Origin: Holacanthus passer
Lineage: Eukaryota; Chordata; Actinopteri; Pomacanthidae
Assembly: GCA_025331565.1 (NCBI GenBank)
Contig: JAFREQ010000027.1
Coordinates: forward strand, 868,001 to 932,000
Direction of reading: 5' to 3'
Length of the DNA stretch: 64,000 nt
Shown: piece after piece, positions 12,639-22,105 of the stretch
Layout of the letters: every line of letters starts with the position of its first letter
Position numbering within the stretch: position 1 is the first letter of the stretch
Translations under genes and position numbers: made by a program
Notes under the pieces: model-generated
What the model was told of the DNA's origin: nothing
Databases searched by the model: none
What the model saw: the letters and a program-made list of their open reading frames with translations, nothing else

Positions 12639-13050
12639 CCAATTCCAAGTTGGGACGCATGTATTAATCTCCTTTCTACAATCCTGTGTTTGACAAAGTG
12701 TTGAACCTCTCTCCATCCTCGCTTGTGAACGACTGAGTCTTTCCAGGATGAACCTTTCATACCCAATCATGATACTATCACCTGTTACCAATGAACCTGT
12801 TTACCTGTGGAATGATCCAAACAGGTGTTTTTGGATCAGTCCACAACTTTCACAGTCTTTTGTTGCTCCTGTCCCAACTTGTTTGAAACACTTTGCTGCC
12901 ATCAAATTCAGAATAAGCAGATATTTACAAAAATCAGTGAAGTTGATGATATATTGTCGCTCTGCTGTTTTCAATTGAGCATATGCCAAAGACGATTAGC
13001 AAATGATCACATTCTGTTTTATTTATCCAACTTTTTCGGCATCCCTGTTG
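12639..13050 (-). mobile_element. Tc1-type MITE, copy 1
   Basis: About 410 bp, in reverse orientation to the copies at 31287 and 59252. The left end, CCAATTCCAAGTTGGGACGC, and the right end, CCAACTTTTTCGGCATCCC, are degenerate inverted repeats. The interior (for example TGAACCTTTCATACCCAATC) matches the other copies closely. No transposase coding sequence is retained, so it is a non-autonomous deletion derivative. Confidence 0.75.
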
Positions 13051-15568
13051 TACCTTTAAAGGCTTTTATCATTGCTTAATGAGTGTCAGTGACTCCCGCA
13101 CTTTGTTAGGAGACAACAGCAACTCTGAAAAAGCTTTTCAACAGCCATTTTCTGATAATAAAGTCACAGTTAGCAGTGCAGAGGTGTGCACTAATTCTCA
13201 AGAGGCAGATTATGACACATTCTTCGTGGCCTGTCACGTTTGTAAAGCAATTAGTCGAGTCCTACGCGTCGCTCTAATGAGCAGGAGCTTAGTGTGTGAG
13301 ATTTCCTCATCACAGTATGCTTTCGTTTAATGACCCATAAACACGCTCCCTGTGATTATTGTCTAAATGAGTGTATTTTGTCACACTTTCAGACACAGTC
13401 ACTTGGGTTCGCTCCAGCGTTCTTTGGGTGCCGTCCAAAAGTAATAGGAAATTATGCAGTAGGAAGTTAGACGTTCACGCTGTTCAGCGAACTAGTCTGA
13501 GCCTCAGTTTCTCTGAGAGTATGAGAATGAACTCATGTTGTGTTATGAAGAAATAATCTGATATATTTCATGGAAGATATTGCGCTGTGATAAAACTGTA
13601 CGTGTGAGTAGATATATGTGATATCATTGCTTCTTGGGGACATTTATTAACATCTAATTTTGACTAGAAACCTGTGATTCAACGCCAGATTCGACATTTT
13701 CTTTTTGCTGTGGTTGCCATTCTCTGACTTAAGTAGAAGTAGACGCAGCAAATTGAGGGAAAGTTAGTCAGAAGAGACAACAAATCACAGATGACATACA
13801 ACAGTATAACAGATTTTTTTCTTGCTGTTTCTGTGTGTGAATAAAGGCTGACATTTAGTGGACTGACCGGTTATTTCACTTATGGAGATGGACCTATTCT
13901 CCGCCAATAATAAGATGCAGGCTGCACAGTTGAATCTGAGCTCTAATGAGATGATGGTGTTTTTGTTGATGGCAGCGCACAATGAGAGCATGTCAGGGAT
14001 GATGTCATTAGGAGATGGGACGCGAGTATTTGTTTCCATTTAGAGGCTGGTTTCAAATCGAGCACCGTTCAGCTCGGGCGCTTTCAGCTCCTCTATCAAG
14101 GCCTGTGCGTCGCCCAAAATGACTTAAAGCTGTTTGTTTTTGGTCATTATTCGGCCAAAATAACAGAAACAGGGCACGGAAGCAGAACACATCAGATAAT
14201 CTTGTTAACTTAAAATGCTTCCTTAAACATCCAGCAGACACAGAGCAACATTATTATCTAATTGGTGTCGTGTGTCTGTCCCCCCCGATGAATCAAAACT
14301 CAGTAGCCACTTCTGTCCTGTTTTGTCCATATCTCGTTATACAGATCTGATAACAAACCTGTGAGATAAACATGGCGCAAATCTGATTAAAGCCGCGTTG
14401 ATTCAAAGTGTGTTTGGTAGAACTAGCGACCTTCTCACGTTACACACTTTGGTTCATTGTTCATCCAATGGAGCTTGAGTGTCGGGAAATAAGAAAAGAT
14501 ATTCACGCCTTTGGGTCGTTTTTACCAAACTGGACAGATTCCAAAACGAATTCTGAAAATAGATTTGTAGTTGATAGATGGTGAAATGTGATGTTGGAGG
14601 CACGCGGGTGGTGTAAGGCAAAACAACACCCCACCACTGTAGGGAAGAAAAATAAAGCAATTCAAGTGTATCAAAAGAGTCTTATGACTGTCAACAATGT
14701 CTCCAGGCCAATAACTGTGAATCGGAAAGAAAATGCAACATTAGTATTGACATTAAAAAGTAGTAATAGTGTTAATATTAGAGCACCTGAGTTTGATGAA
14801 GCTTGATATTGACAAGAAAATAAATAAAGGATCAGAGTTGGCATTTTGTTCTAAATCCACTTTGCAATGATATAAAACAGAAAAGGGAACCAAATCATCA
14901 TATTTGAGACCAAGTGAATGTTTGCACAAACTTAAAAAACAAACAAATGTACAAACTTAAAAAAGGAGAGATGACCAAATTAATAACTTTGAGAAACCTT
15001 TTTGTTTAGATGTGAACAAGTAAATACTATCTAACCTGATCAGACAGATGACACCCAACAGCTTCATGAAGCAAGTCAGTCTGAACTGGCAACCAAAGCA
15101 TGAGAATTAAAAAAAATCCCATGGACTTAGATTTGATGTAACCAAAGTCTTCAGTTACATCGACTTGTTAGATCAGAACAGATTTGGTCCCTCAGTGTTC
15201 TGCTGGCAAAGTTACATGAACTTGTGTGGAGAGATGCTTAGTCGATGACGCCTTCAGGGAGCAGGCGATGATGTTACCGGAGGATGTGAACATCTTTCCT
15301 GCTGAGGGTGTAAAATGTTTTGAGAGCTGTGAGTCAAATTATTGTGAAAGCCGAATATGAGAGTCTGTCCTCCCCTTCTTCTGAGATTCAATTAGGCTTT
15401 CGGCAGATGCTGTCAACTATTCTGTGCCGAGGCTTAAATACAGTATCATCAGACCCAACATGAGTAATTGATCATTCATTCATCATCTGTGTCCATTAAT
15501 TTCACATAAGCTAAATCATCCTGTCAAGAGTCCAAATTACTGCCCTGTGCTGTAATTTTAGGCCAGTT

Positions 15569-15612
<44 letters not shown>

Positions 15613-15910
15613 GTTCAGACCAATTTGAGATTCAGACTAAGGACATTTTTGCAAAATGAGGTCATTTTGACGGAGCCTCACTCCTTCACAGTTGAGGTTA
15701 GACTAATATAATAAGAATAAAAGTTGGACTCAGGTGAACTTCAGGTGAAGTGGTGAGTTCAGACGTGCAGGGCCGAGGGTTGAGGGCAGGTGAATGGGCT
15801 AAAGAGTGAACGCTGTCAGGGCCCATGTGCAGACACACGTCTACACTTTCAGTCATAAATGTATGTTTATTTGTTTGATTCATTATTTAACCAGAATTTA
15901 TTGATTTTTT
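13051..15910. other. Intron 1 stretch, only a GT microsatellite
   Basis: No gene or transposon recognised; the GT repeat at 15571 is the only feature. Confidence 0.5.
15571..15608. repeat. (GT)19 microsatellite
   Basis: An uninterrupted dinucleotide repeat of 38 bp in intron 1. Confidence 0.95.
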
Positions 15911-16300
15911 TTGGCCACTTGGGGGCAGCACAACAAGCTGAAACACAAACAACAGCTTATAAAGTTGATATAGTGAACATGTTAGCAAACACTTTCTTGT
16001 CTACAACAGCACAATTCAGTTGGGCTTGTGTTTCTGGTCATGTGGCAAATGTAGGTTCAATATTCACTTTGCTTTTAGCTGTTGACCAATTCCTGAGGAA
16101 ATATCTGGCTGTTAAGGCTCCACTTTGTTCACCAACTAGTCACCACAACTTCCTCTGTCTGCTGGTTTTGGGTTGTGGCTGGAAAGCCAATAGGTTGATA
16201 AAAGAAGTAAGAGTGAACCAAAACAGTAAAGTTGTGCGCTGTGAACCAAAAGAATGAGCTGAAAGATGCTACATCAACATCAAACTTGACTTTGGTGTTT
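15911..16300 (+). repeat. Dispersed ~0.35-kb repeat copy with CTCF-like terminus
   Basis: It starts TTGGCCACTTGGGGGCAGCA (CTCF-like 15-mer at 15915-15929, one mismatch from the 17969 site) followed by ACAAGCTGAAACACAAA. Later blocks, AACAGTAAAGTTGTGCGCTG and GAGCTGAAAGATGCT, match the other copies. Open frames in it are fortuitous. Confidence 0.6.
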
Positions 16301-17962
16301 GGACTCACTTTGGGCTCTGGGAACCATCCACTTGTTTCTGACATTGTATAGACTCAACAATTTTTGGTTTTATTGAAAAAATAATTGAGATTATTTTATA
16401 ATCAAATATTAGTTGCAGCCGACGTTATGTTGCATGTTGTTGAATGTGGTTTGCTTATTTATTTCCCCAAATCCTTTGGCTTTAGCTCCTCAACAGCAAC
16501 AAACATGCACAAAAACCCAAATGCATCAGGATCCGTTTGTTCCAGCCCTGAAACACTAAGAATCTAATTGAAATATGTTAAGAGGAGCGATGTCTCCCGG
16601 CAGCGCTGCTTGTGTTTGGGTCCTCCTTTCTGCCACCAGCTTGTTGGCGTCGTTGTCGCCGAGTATATTTGTGAGTCGTCACAGGCTGGAAGAGAGAGGG
16701 TTTGTATGTCATGCGTGGGCGGGTGATTGATGTCTGTCTCCCAGCTGCTGCTCTGTGTGTTTACACATGATGCTTATTTTTCTGTGTATTTATTGTCGGG
16801 GCCCACGAAGCTTCTTTCCTCACGCAGATACAGTTTCTATGTGCATATGATTATGTGACCGAACACACACACACACACACACCCACATTGTATGTGAACT
16901 TTTGATCTCGTCATCATAATTAAAGACAGGAATGGCTGCTCAGCGATGCAAGATTGAGAGACGAATGAATGTGGGAAATACTGGCGATGCAAAAAAAAGA
17001 TAGTCGGTTTTTAATATGGGGATTAGGGAGAATATGACATTCTGGCTTCTCTGTATGTGACTTTGAAGCAGAGCTGTTACATGCAGTAAATAGGAAATTA
17101 GAAACTGTGTCCAAAGCTTATGCTCAGAGTGACACTTGGGAAAAAAAAATGGTAAGATAAGCCGTTAACCACAGCAATAAAATACGGCTCATCTGTTCAA
17201 AGCCCTCAGATTTATGGTATACAAGTCTGAAAACACAGTGAAAAGATGACATTCAAAAAATGCAGAAAGAATCCCAACTATGGTATAAGGAGATTACATT
17301 GAGCTCTTTCAGGTCAATTGGGGTCAGATAGGATGATGGAAATAACTGCTGCACAAACTAATCATATATGATAAAGCTCAACAGATGCTGAAGCTCTAGT
17401 CTGACCTCAATTTTCCATGGGAACAGCAATAATATATCAAAATATACAAAAGGATTGTTGGCTTTGGGAAGTCACAAAACTCATTACACCACAGACCCAT
17501 CACATGAAACTATCACGCAGTTCTGTCTCTTGCTTGTCACTCAGCTAACAATGGTAGAGATGTGGACCATGGATGTTGTCACGTAAACTACACATCAGTA
17601 GAAACACGTCAGCACACTCTTCCCTTTAAGGGTCAGGGAAATGCGCATTTGCATCTCAGAGAGGACGTGGAGATACAGAGGCAAGACGCAAAAAGAGGCA
17701 CAAATTGTTCTGAACAGGACGCTTCTTCTATAAATATTTGGATGTTGAGCAAAATACGAGTATGTACAGACTGTTTAGGATATTATTAGGATCCCATTAG
17801 CTGATTCAGAACATCCGTGGCTCTGTACACGGCCACCGCTGCATTAACCTCTTTAATCTCCTCAGAACATGTCAGCGAGCACGAGGAATGTTTGAGAATC
17901 AGCTCTGACGCAAGTAGCTCCAGGACTGGAAACAAATGCAGACGTCACCGCCGGTGTTTTCT
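16301..17962. other. Intron 1 stretch, nothing recognised
   Basis: AT-rich unique-looking sequence with a CA repeat at 16863. Confidence 0.5.
16863..16882. repeat. (AC)n microsatellite
   Basis: About ten AC units. Confidence 0.9.
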
Positions 17963-17968
17963 TTTAGG

Positions 17969-17983
17969 CCACTAGGGGGCAGC
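17969..17983 (+). promoter_or_regulatory. CTCF-like motif CCACTAGGGGGCAGC
   Basis: The 15-mer fits the vertebrate CTCF core consensus at every position I can compare. It lies 78 bp from the tRNA-Ile gene and at the terminus of a dispersed repeat copy. Binding is not shown. Confidence 0.5.
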
Positions 17984-18050
17984 GGAACAAGCTTTAAACA
18001 CAACATGAATGTATTAAGATATGATTTATTAGCAGGGCAGGGAAGTTTAC

Positions 18051-18054
18051 AAAA
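18051..18054 (-). terminator. Pol III terminator of the tRNA-Ile gene
   Basis: Four T on the - strand, 6 nt after the tRNA 3' end, the minimal RNA polymerase III termination signal. Confidence 0.75.
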
Positions 18055-18060
18055 GGTCAG

Positions 18061-18134
18061 TGGCCCGTACGGGGATCGAACCCGCGACCTTGGCGTTATT
18101 AGCACCACGCTCTAACCAACTGAGCTAACCGGCC
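18061..18134 (-). tRNA. tRNA-Ile, anticodon AAT
   Basis: A complete 74-nt tRNA in antisense orientation inside mtnr1a intron 1. Read on the - strand it begins GGCCGGTTAGCTC and ends ACGGGCCA. It has box A (TTAGCTCAGTTGG), an AAT anticodon at 18098-18100 in a CTAATAA loop closed by a TGGTG/CGCCA stem, and box B (GGTTCGATCCC). The acceptor stem has one G-G mismatch, which also occurs in the vertebrate tRNA-Ile(IAU) sequence as I recall it. A TTTT Pol III terminator follows 6 nt downstream (plus-strand AAAA at 18051-18054). No SINE tail is attached, so it looks like a real tRNA gene. Confidence 0.95.
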
Positions 18135-18756
18135 ACATGAAGAGCTTCAGTTTCCTTTTAGCCCTGGTGTTCGCAAACAGCTGCCTATTTCCAAATCCAG
18201 GAGACATGAAGCCACATTAGCATGTACTCATAGGGGTCTTGTTTGTGTCCACCTGATGGATCCAATACTCACTCTCCTTTAAGCCGCCATGTTCATCAGC
18301 GAGTCGCTAACTTGCTCTGCTGGTTGGCGCTGGGTGGGTCACGCACAGTAGGTTTGTCAGAGCTTTTCCTGCTAAAAACATCCGACTGCTGCTGGAAACT
18401 GCGTTCATGAGAGCAATGAAGCAAAACAGAAAAGTTAACAGCTCTAGAAACCGAAAACAATTAGCTGAGAAATGCTAAAATGCACCGTAAAGCTGAAGGG
18501 AAACTGTAGGTGATAATCTGGTTTCTCACCATAAGCAACACTTTAAAAAACAATATTGATCTCAGCTATAAGGGGATCAAACACATCATCTCCTGTTTGC
18601 AGAAACACGGAGGCCGTCCGAGCTGTGGCGACAGATGGCTTTGTGGTACTGGTGAAAACACTGGATTCATGGTTTCTAATACCAAGCTGCAAATATTTCA
18701 CCCAAAACAAGATCCTGAAATTGTACAGCAGCTGTCGTGAGAAAGTGGAGCAAACA

Positions 18757-18774
18757 GCACACACACACACACAC
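18757..18774. repeat. (AC)n microsatellite
   Basis: About nine units. It creates spurious Cys/Val open frames on the - strand. Confidence 0.85.
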
Positions 18775-19444
18775 AGATACACACTCGGCATCAGCTGTGC
18801 TGTGTGATAAGCTCTGAACTTCCACCATGTACGAGGCTGCCTCCACAACCACTGTAATGTACAGTGTATTAATAGTCAACTGGAAATAACTTGAACTCCT
18901 GGCATCTGTATTTACTACTGCAGAGCTGCCACAGCTGATTTGAGTTATCAGGGAAAAAAATGATGAATGGTGACTTATTGAATGTCATTACTCTAATATA
19001 CGTTATATATGGTGATAGGAATTCCAGCTCATACGTCCCAGCTACCCTGCGTTAGTGTTTTCCATCATGAAAGCAAGTTCACTGTCAGTTCAGGAAGTAA
19101 TGTGAGGTTCAGGCAGCGCGGTGAACAATGAGGGTGTGGAGGTCGGGCCGGCTGATGGGTGTTCATAAGCTGTACAAACATTTGGCCTTTGATGCCTTTG
19201 CAGATTCTCTTCCTGTCTCCCGCCAGTAATTAATCCTGACCGCCACTTTTTTCCAAATTCAGGAAGCAATCCAGGGAGACTCCCCTGCTCTTTACTCTCT
19301 TTATACTTTCACATTTTATTTCACATTAACCAGAAGGCTGTCGTTTTTGTTTTCAGCGGCTGCTCTGAAAGCGTAATCCACAACAGAAGAGCGGTCGTCT
19401 TGTTAATGTGAAAACTTGGAGGAAAGAGTATTTTTTCCACTTTA

Positions 19445-19495
19445 ACAATGCAGTGCAAAAGTTGGCTTTAGATAAAAGGACTAAAAGCATTTCAC
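19445..19495. repeat. Duplicated 50-bp segment, copy 1
   Basis: ACAATGCAGTGCAAAAGTTG then GCTTTAGATAAAAGGACTAA; recurs nearly unchanged at 21861-21910. Confidence 0.75.
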
Positions 19496-20162
19496 AGCTA
19501 GTGGTTTAGATTAATTTGGCAGCTACTGAAAGTCTGCTCATAATTCCTTTGAGCACTCGAGTAAAAGACGTGCTGCATTTAAATTAAGATCAGTTACAAA
19601 CCATTTAAAATCAAATGAATGTATATCATTTTATGACATTCTCAAATTTTTAACATTCTGCGTTTTACAGCTCAGCTTGAGTTTTTATTGTACAATAACC
19701 TCAATAACCTTGAAGCACGATGAGTGTGTGCTCATTTCATAATGAGTGGCAGTAACTCCTCATTAAATACTTGCTTTCCAGGGACCTAAATGACATAAAT
19801 GGGATCAATCCAATCTTCTGACAGGATCAAGCTGCTTGGTAATTGCAAATGGGAATCCAAGCCACCCTGTAATTGGTTGCTGCGAGTTTGTGTGTGTGTA
19901 TTGTGTTTGTGTGTGTGAGAGAGATACTCGGTGAAATGTGAGATTGAGGCTGTGTGCCAGTCTCAACTGTGGCACTTTTTTTTACACTTAGTCTGTAAAT
20001 TTCAGTCACATTTTGGTTGTTTGATTGTCGGTGTTGATTGAAGATTTTGGAGGATTTAATGTAATTTTGCTGAAATTGAAAAGTCCTGGTTTATCACAAT
20101 GATTTACGTTGCTGTAAACACTTTTTAAAAGTCAAAGCCAGCATTTGAAACAGGAAAATTTT

Positions 20163-21200
20163 AAGATAAGATAAACCTTTATTCTTCCCACAGTGGGGAA
20201 ATTCACATATCACAGTAGCAGAGGGGTTAGCAGCAGTTAAATAGTAAAAAGAGCAAATAAACAGGCTAAAAAGAAGATATTAACAAATTTACATGACTTA
20301 TTCACAGTTGCAAATATGGATATGAAGTATGAAATATAAAATATATGACCAGTATATACACTATGGGCCTGAATTGAAATAGGAAATGATAGCTTGACCT
20401 ATAGGATTAAATATGGAATATTAAATTCTAAGTACAGAATATTGCACATTGAACAGAATATTGCACATTGAATTGGGTGAAGTATTGCACAGTGAATGGA
20501 ACTGACATAAAAAGAGTATTGCTCAAATGTACTGATCAGCAGTGTATGGTCTATTGGGAGCAGTGCTGGTTGTCCAGTCTGACAGCTGCAGGAAGAAAAG
20601 ACCTGCGATATCACTCCTTCACACACTTTGGGTGAAGCAGTCTATCACTGAAGGAGCTGTCCAGAGCTGTTAAAATGTCCTGCAGGGGGTGGGTGTCATT
20701 CTCCAACATGGATGACCTCCTCTCTCCCACCACCACCACTGGGTCCAGGCGGCAACCCAGTGAAGAGCTGGCCTTCTTGATCAACTTATCCAGTCTCTTC
20801 CTGTCTGTAGCCGAAATGCTGCTGCCCCAGCAAGTTACTCCACGGAAAATGGCTGATGCCACAACAGAGTCGCAGAAGGTCTTCAGGAGCGCCCCTTGCA
20901 CTCCAAAAGACCTCAGTCTCCTGAACAGATAGAGTCTGCTCTGACCTTTTCTGTAAAGTGCAGCAGTGTTATGAGTCCAGTCCAGTCTGTTGTTGAGGTG
21001 AACACCCAGGTACTTATAAGATGTCACCATCTCGATGTCCATTCCCTGGATGTTCACTGGTGTTGGAAGGGAGTGAGTGCGCCTGCGGAAATCTACCACC
21101 AGTTCTTTGGTTTTCCCCGCGTTGATCTGGAGGCGGTTCTGCTGGCACCAGTCCATGAAGTCCTGTGTCAGTTCTCTGTATTCCCTGTCGTCCCCATAAA
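20163..21200 (-). mobile_element. 5'-truncated LINE (CR1/L2/Rex1-like) with reverse transcriptase C-terminus
   Basis: On the - strand, from about 21195 to 20551, it encodes the end of a non-LTR retrotransposon ORF2. Visible motifs include DWCQQNRLQINAGKTKELVV, YKYLGVHLNNRLDW, CWGSSI and DKLIKKASS. The frame is interrupted by one TGA at 20611-20613, then continues YRRSFLPAAVRLDNQHCSQ to a natural TAG at 20551-20553. A 3' UTR follows and ends in the AATAAAGGTTTATCTTATCTT signature (plus-strand AAGATAAGATAAACC at 20163). The catalytic part of the RT is missing, as expected from 5' truncation. Confidence 0.85.
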
Positions 21201-21736
21201 TCTTTCATTTAAACTTTGCCGAACAAGCAAATTTGCGCATTTGATCAATAGCAAGCCGTGTTAATAATGCTGAACCTTGAGGTAACCAGGGACCTCGAGA
21301 GTTCAGGAAGAAGCAAATGTACCTTATTACCTGTGTGCGTCCAATTTTAATAATCCTTCTCCGTTGCTTTATAAACTGCTCACAAAAACTAAATTGCTTA
21401 CAGGCAGTTATGAGACAGAAGTTGTTGTCGCCTTTTGAAGGAATTGCATCAACAATTATCTAGTTAGTGACCGAGCTTCTTTTTCCCGTCTTCGCTAACT
21501 TTTTATTGAAAGAAATGATGTGCAGGCTTGAGAACAAGATGCCAGGGAGAAATAAACAGCAGAGTACTGAAAAGATAGAAAGAAACTGAGATGGGATGTG
21601 ATGAATTTTACTTTTACTTCTGGTTTCATAGAGCTGTAAGGTGTCACAATAATATCATCTATATACAACCTTCTGAACATCATCAATCATCATAATTAAT
21701 TACATATCTTATCTTCATGTATGCTTTAAACCACAG

Positions 21737-21807
21737 TCTTAATGTGTTCTTGACTTGAAGTACAGTATGTACCATATATTAAGGTTGAGTCCTTTCTCAA
21801 GTACGGC
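21737..21807. repeat. Direct repeat unit, first copy
   Basis: TCTTAATGTGTTCTTGACT to GTCCTTTCTCAAGTACGG. The same sequence, diverged, recurs at 21921-21985. Confidence 0.7.
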
Positions 21808-21860
21808 TTTCTCTTTATTTCTACACGTTCGTTTTATATCAAATTAAGGATATTTTTTTG

Positions 21861-21910
21861 ACAATGTAGTGCAAAAGTTGGCTTTGGATGAAAGGACTAA
21901 AAGCACTTTC
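21861..21910. repeat. Duplicated 50-bp segment, copy 2
   Basis: ACAATGTAGTGCAAAAGTTG then GCTTTGGATGAAAGGACTAA, three or four differences from 19445-19495. It sits between the two direct-repeat units. Confidence 0.75.
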
Positions 21911-21920
21911 AAAGCAGCTC

Positions 21921-21985
21921 TCTTAATGTTTTCTTGACTAAAGGTAGAGCGCGTACCACGTATTAAAGTCCTTTCTCAAGTCCGG
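21921..21985. repeat. Direct repeat unit, second copy
   Basis: TCTTAATGTTTTCTTGACT to GTCCTTTCTCAAGTCCGG, diverged from 21737-21807. It abuts the truncated SINE. Confidence 0.7.
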
Positions 21986-22105
21986 GTTCGATTCCAGCCC
22001 GAGGCCCTTCGCTGCCTGTAATCCCCTCTCTTCCTCCCCTGCCTCTCTCTCACTCTCTCTCTCCAGCTTTCAAAAAACAAAAAGCAGAAAAAACAAATCC
22101 TCAAA
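21983..22105 (+). mobile_element. Truncated tRNA-derived SINE (box B and tail)
   Basis: It begins at a box B (GGGTTCGATTCCAGC), continues with CCGAGGCCCTTCGCTGC and a CT-rich stretch (22022-22066), and ends in an A-rich tail. This layout matches a common fish SINE whose 5' tRNA part is missing here. It directly follows a duplicated flanking segment (see 21921-21985). Confidence 0.55.

Larger units (their letters stand above)
17963..18505 (+). repeat. Dispersed repeat copy with CTCF-like terminus, containing the tRNA-Ile gene
   Basis: It opens TTAGGCCACTAGGGGGCAGC, then GGAACAAGCTTTAAACACAA. Its distal part (18330-18505) has the GAGAGCAATGAAGCAAAACA and GAGAAATGCTAAAATGCACC blocks shared with the other copies. 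The tRNA-Ile gene lies between the two halves, so the copy is longer than its relatives. Confidence 0.55.
18506..20162. other. Intron 1 stretch, nothing coding
   Basis: Holds a CA repeat at 18757 and the duplicated 50-bp segment at 19445-19495; otherwise unique-looking. Confidence 0.5.

Noticed and set aside
15859..16257. 132-codon + strand frame
   Set aside because: It lies within a dispersed repeat copy and has no protein family resemblance.
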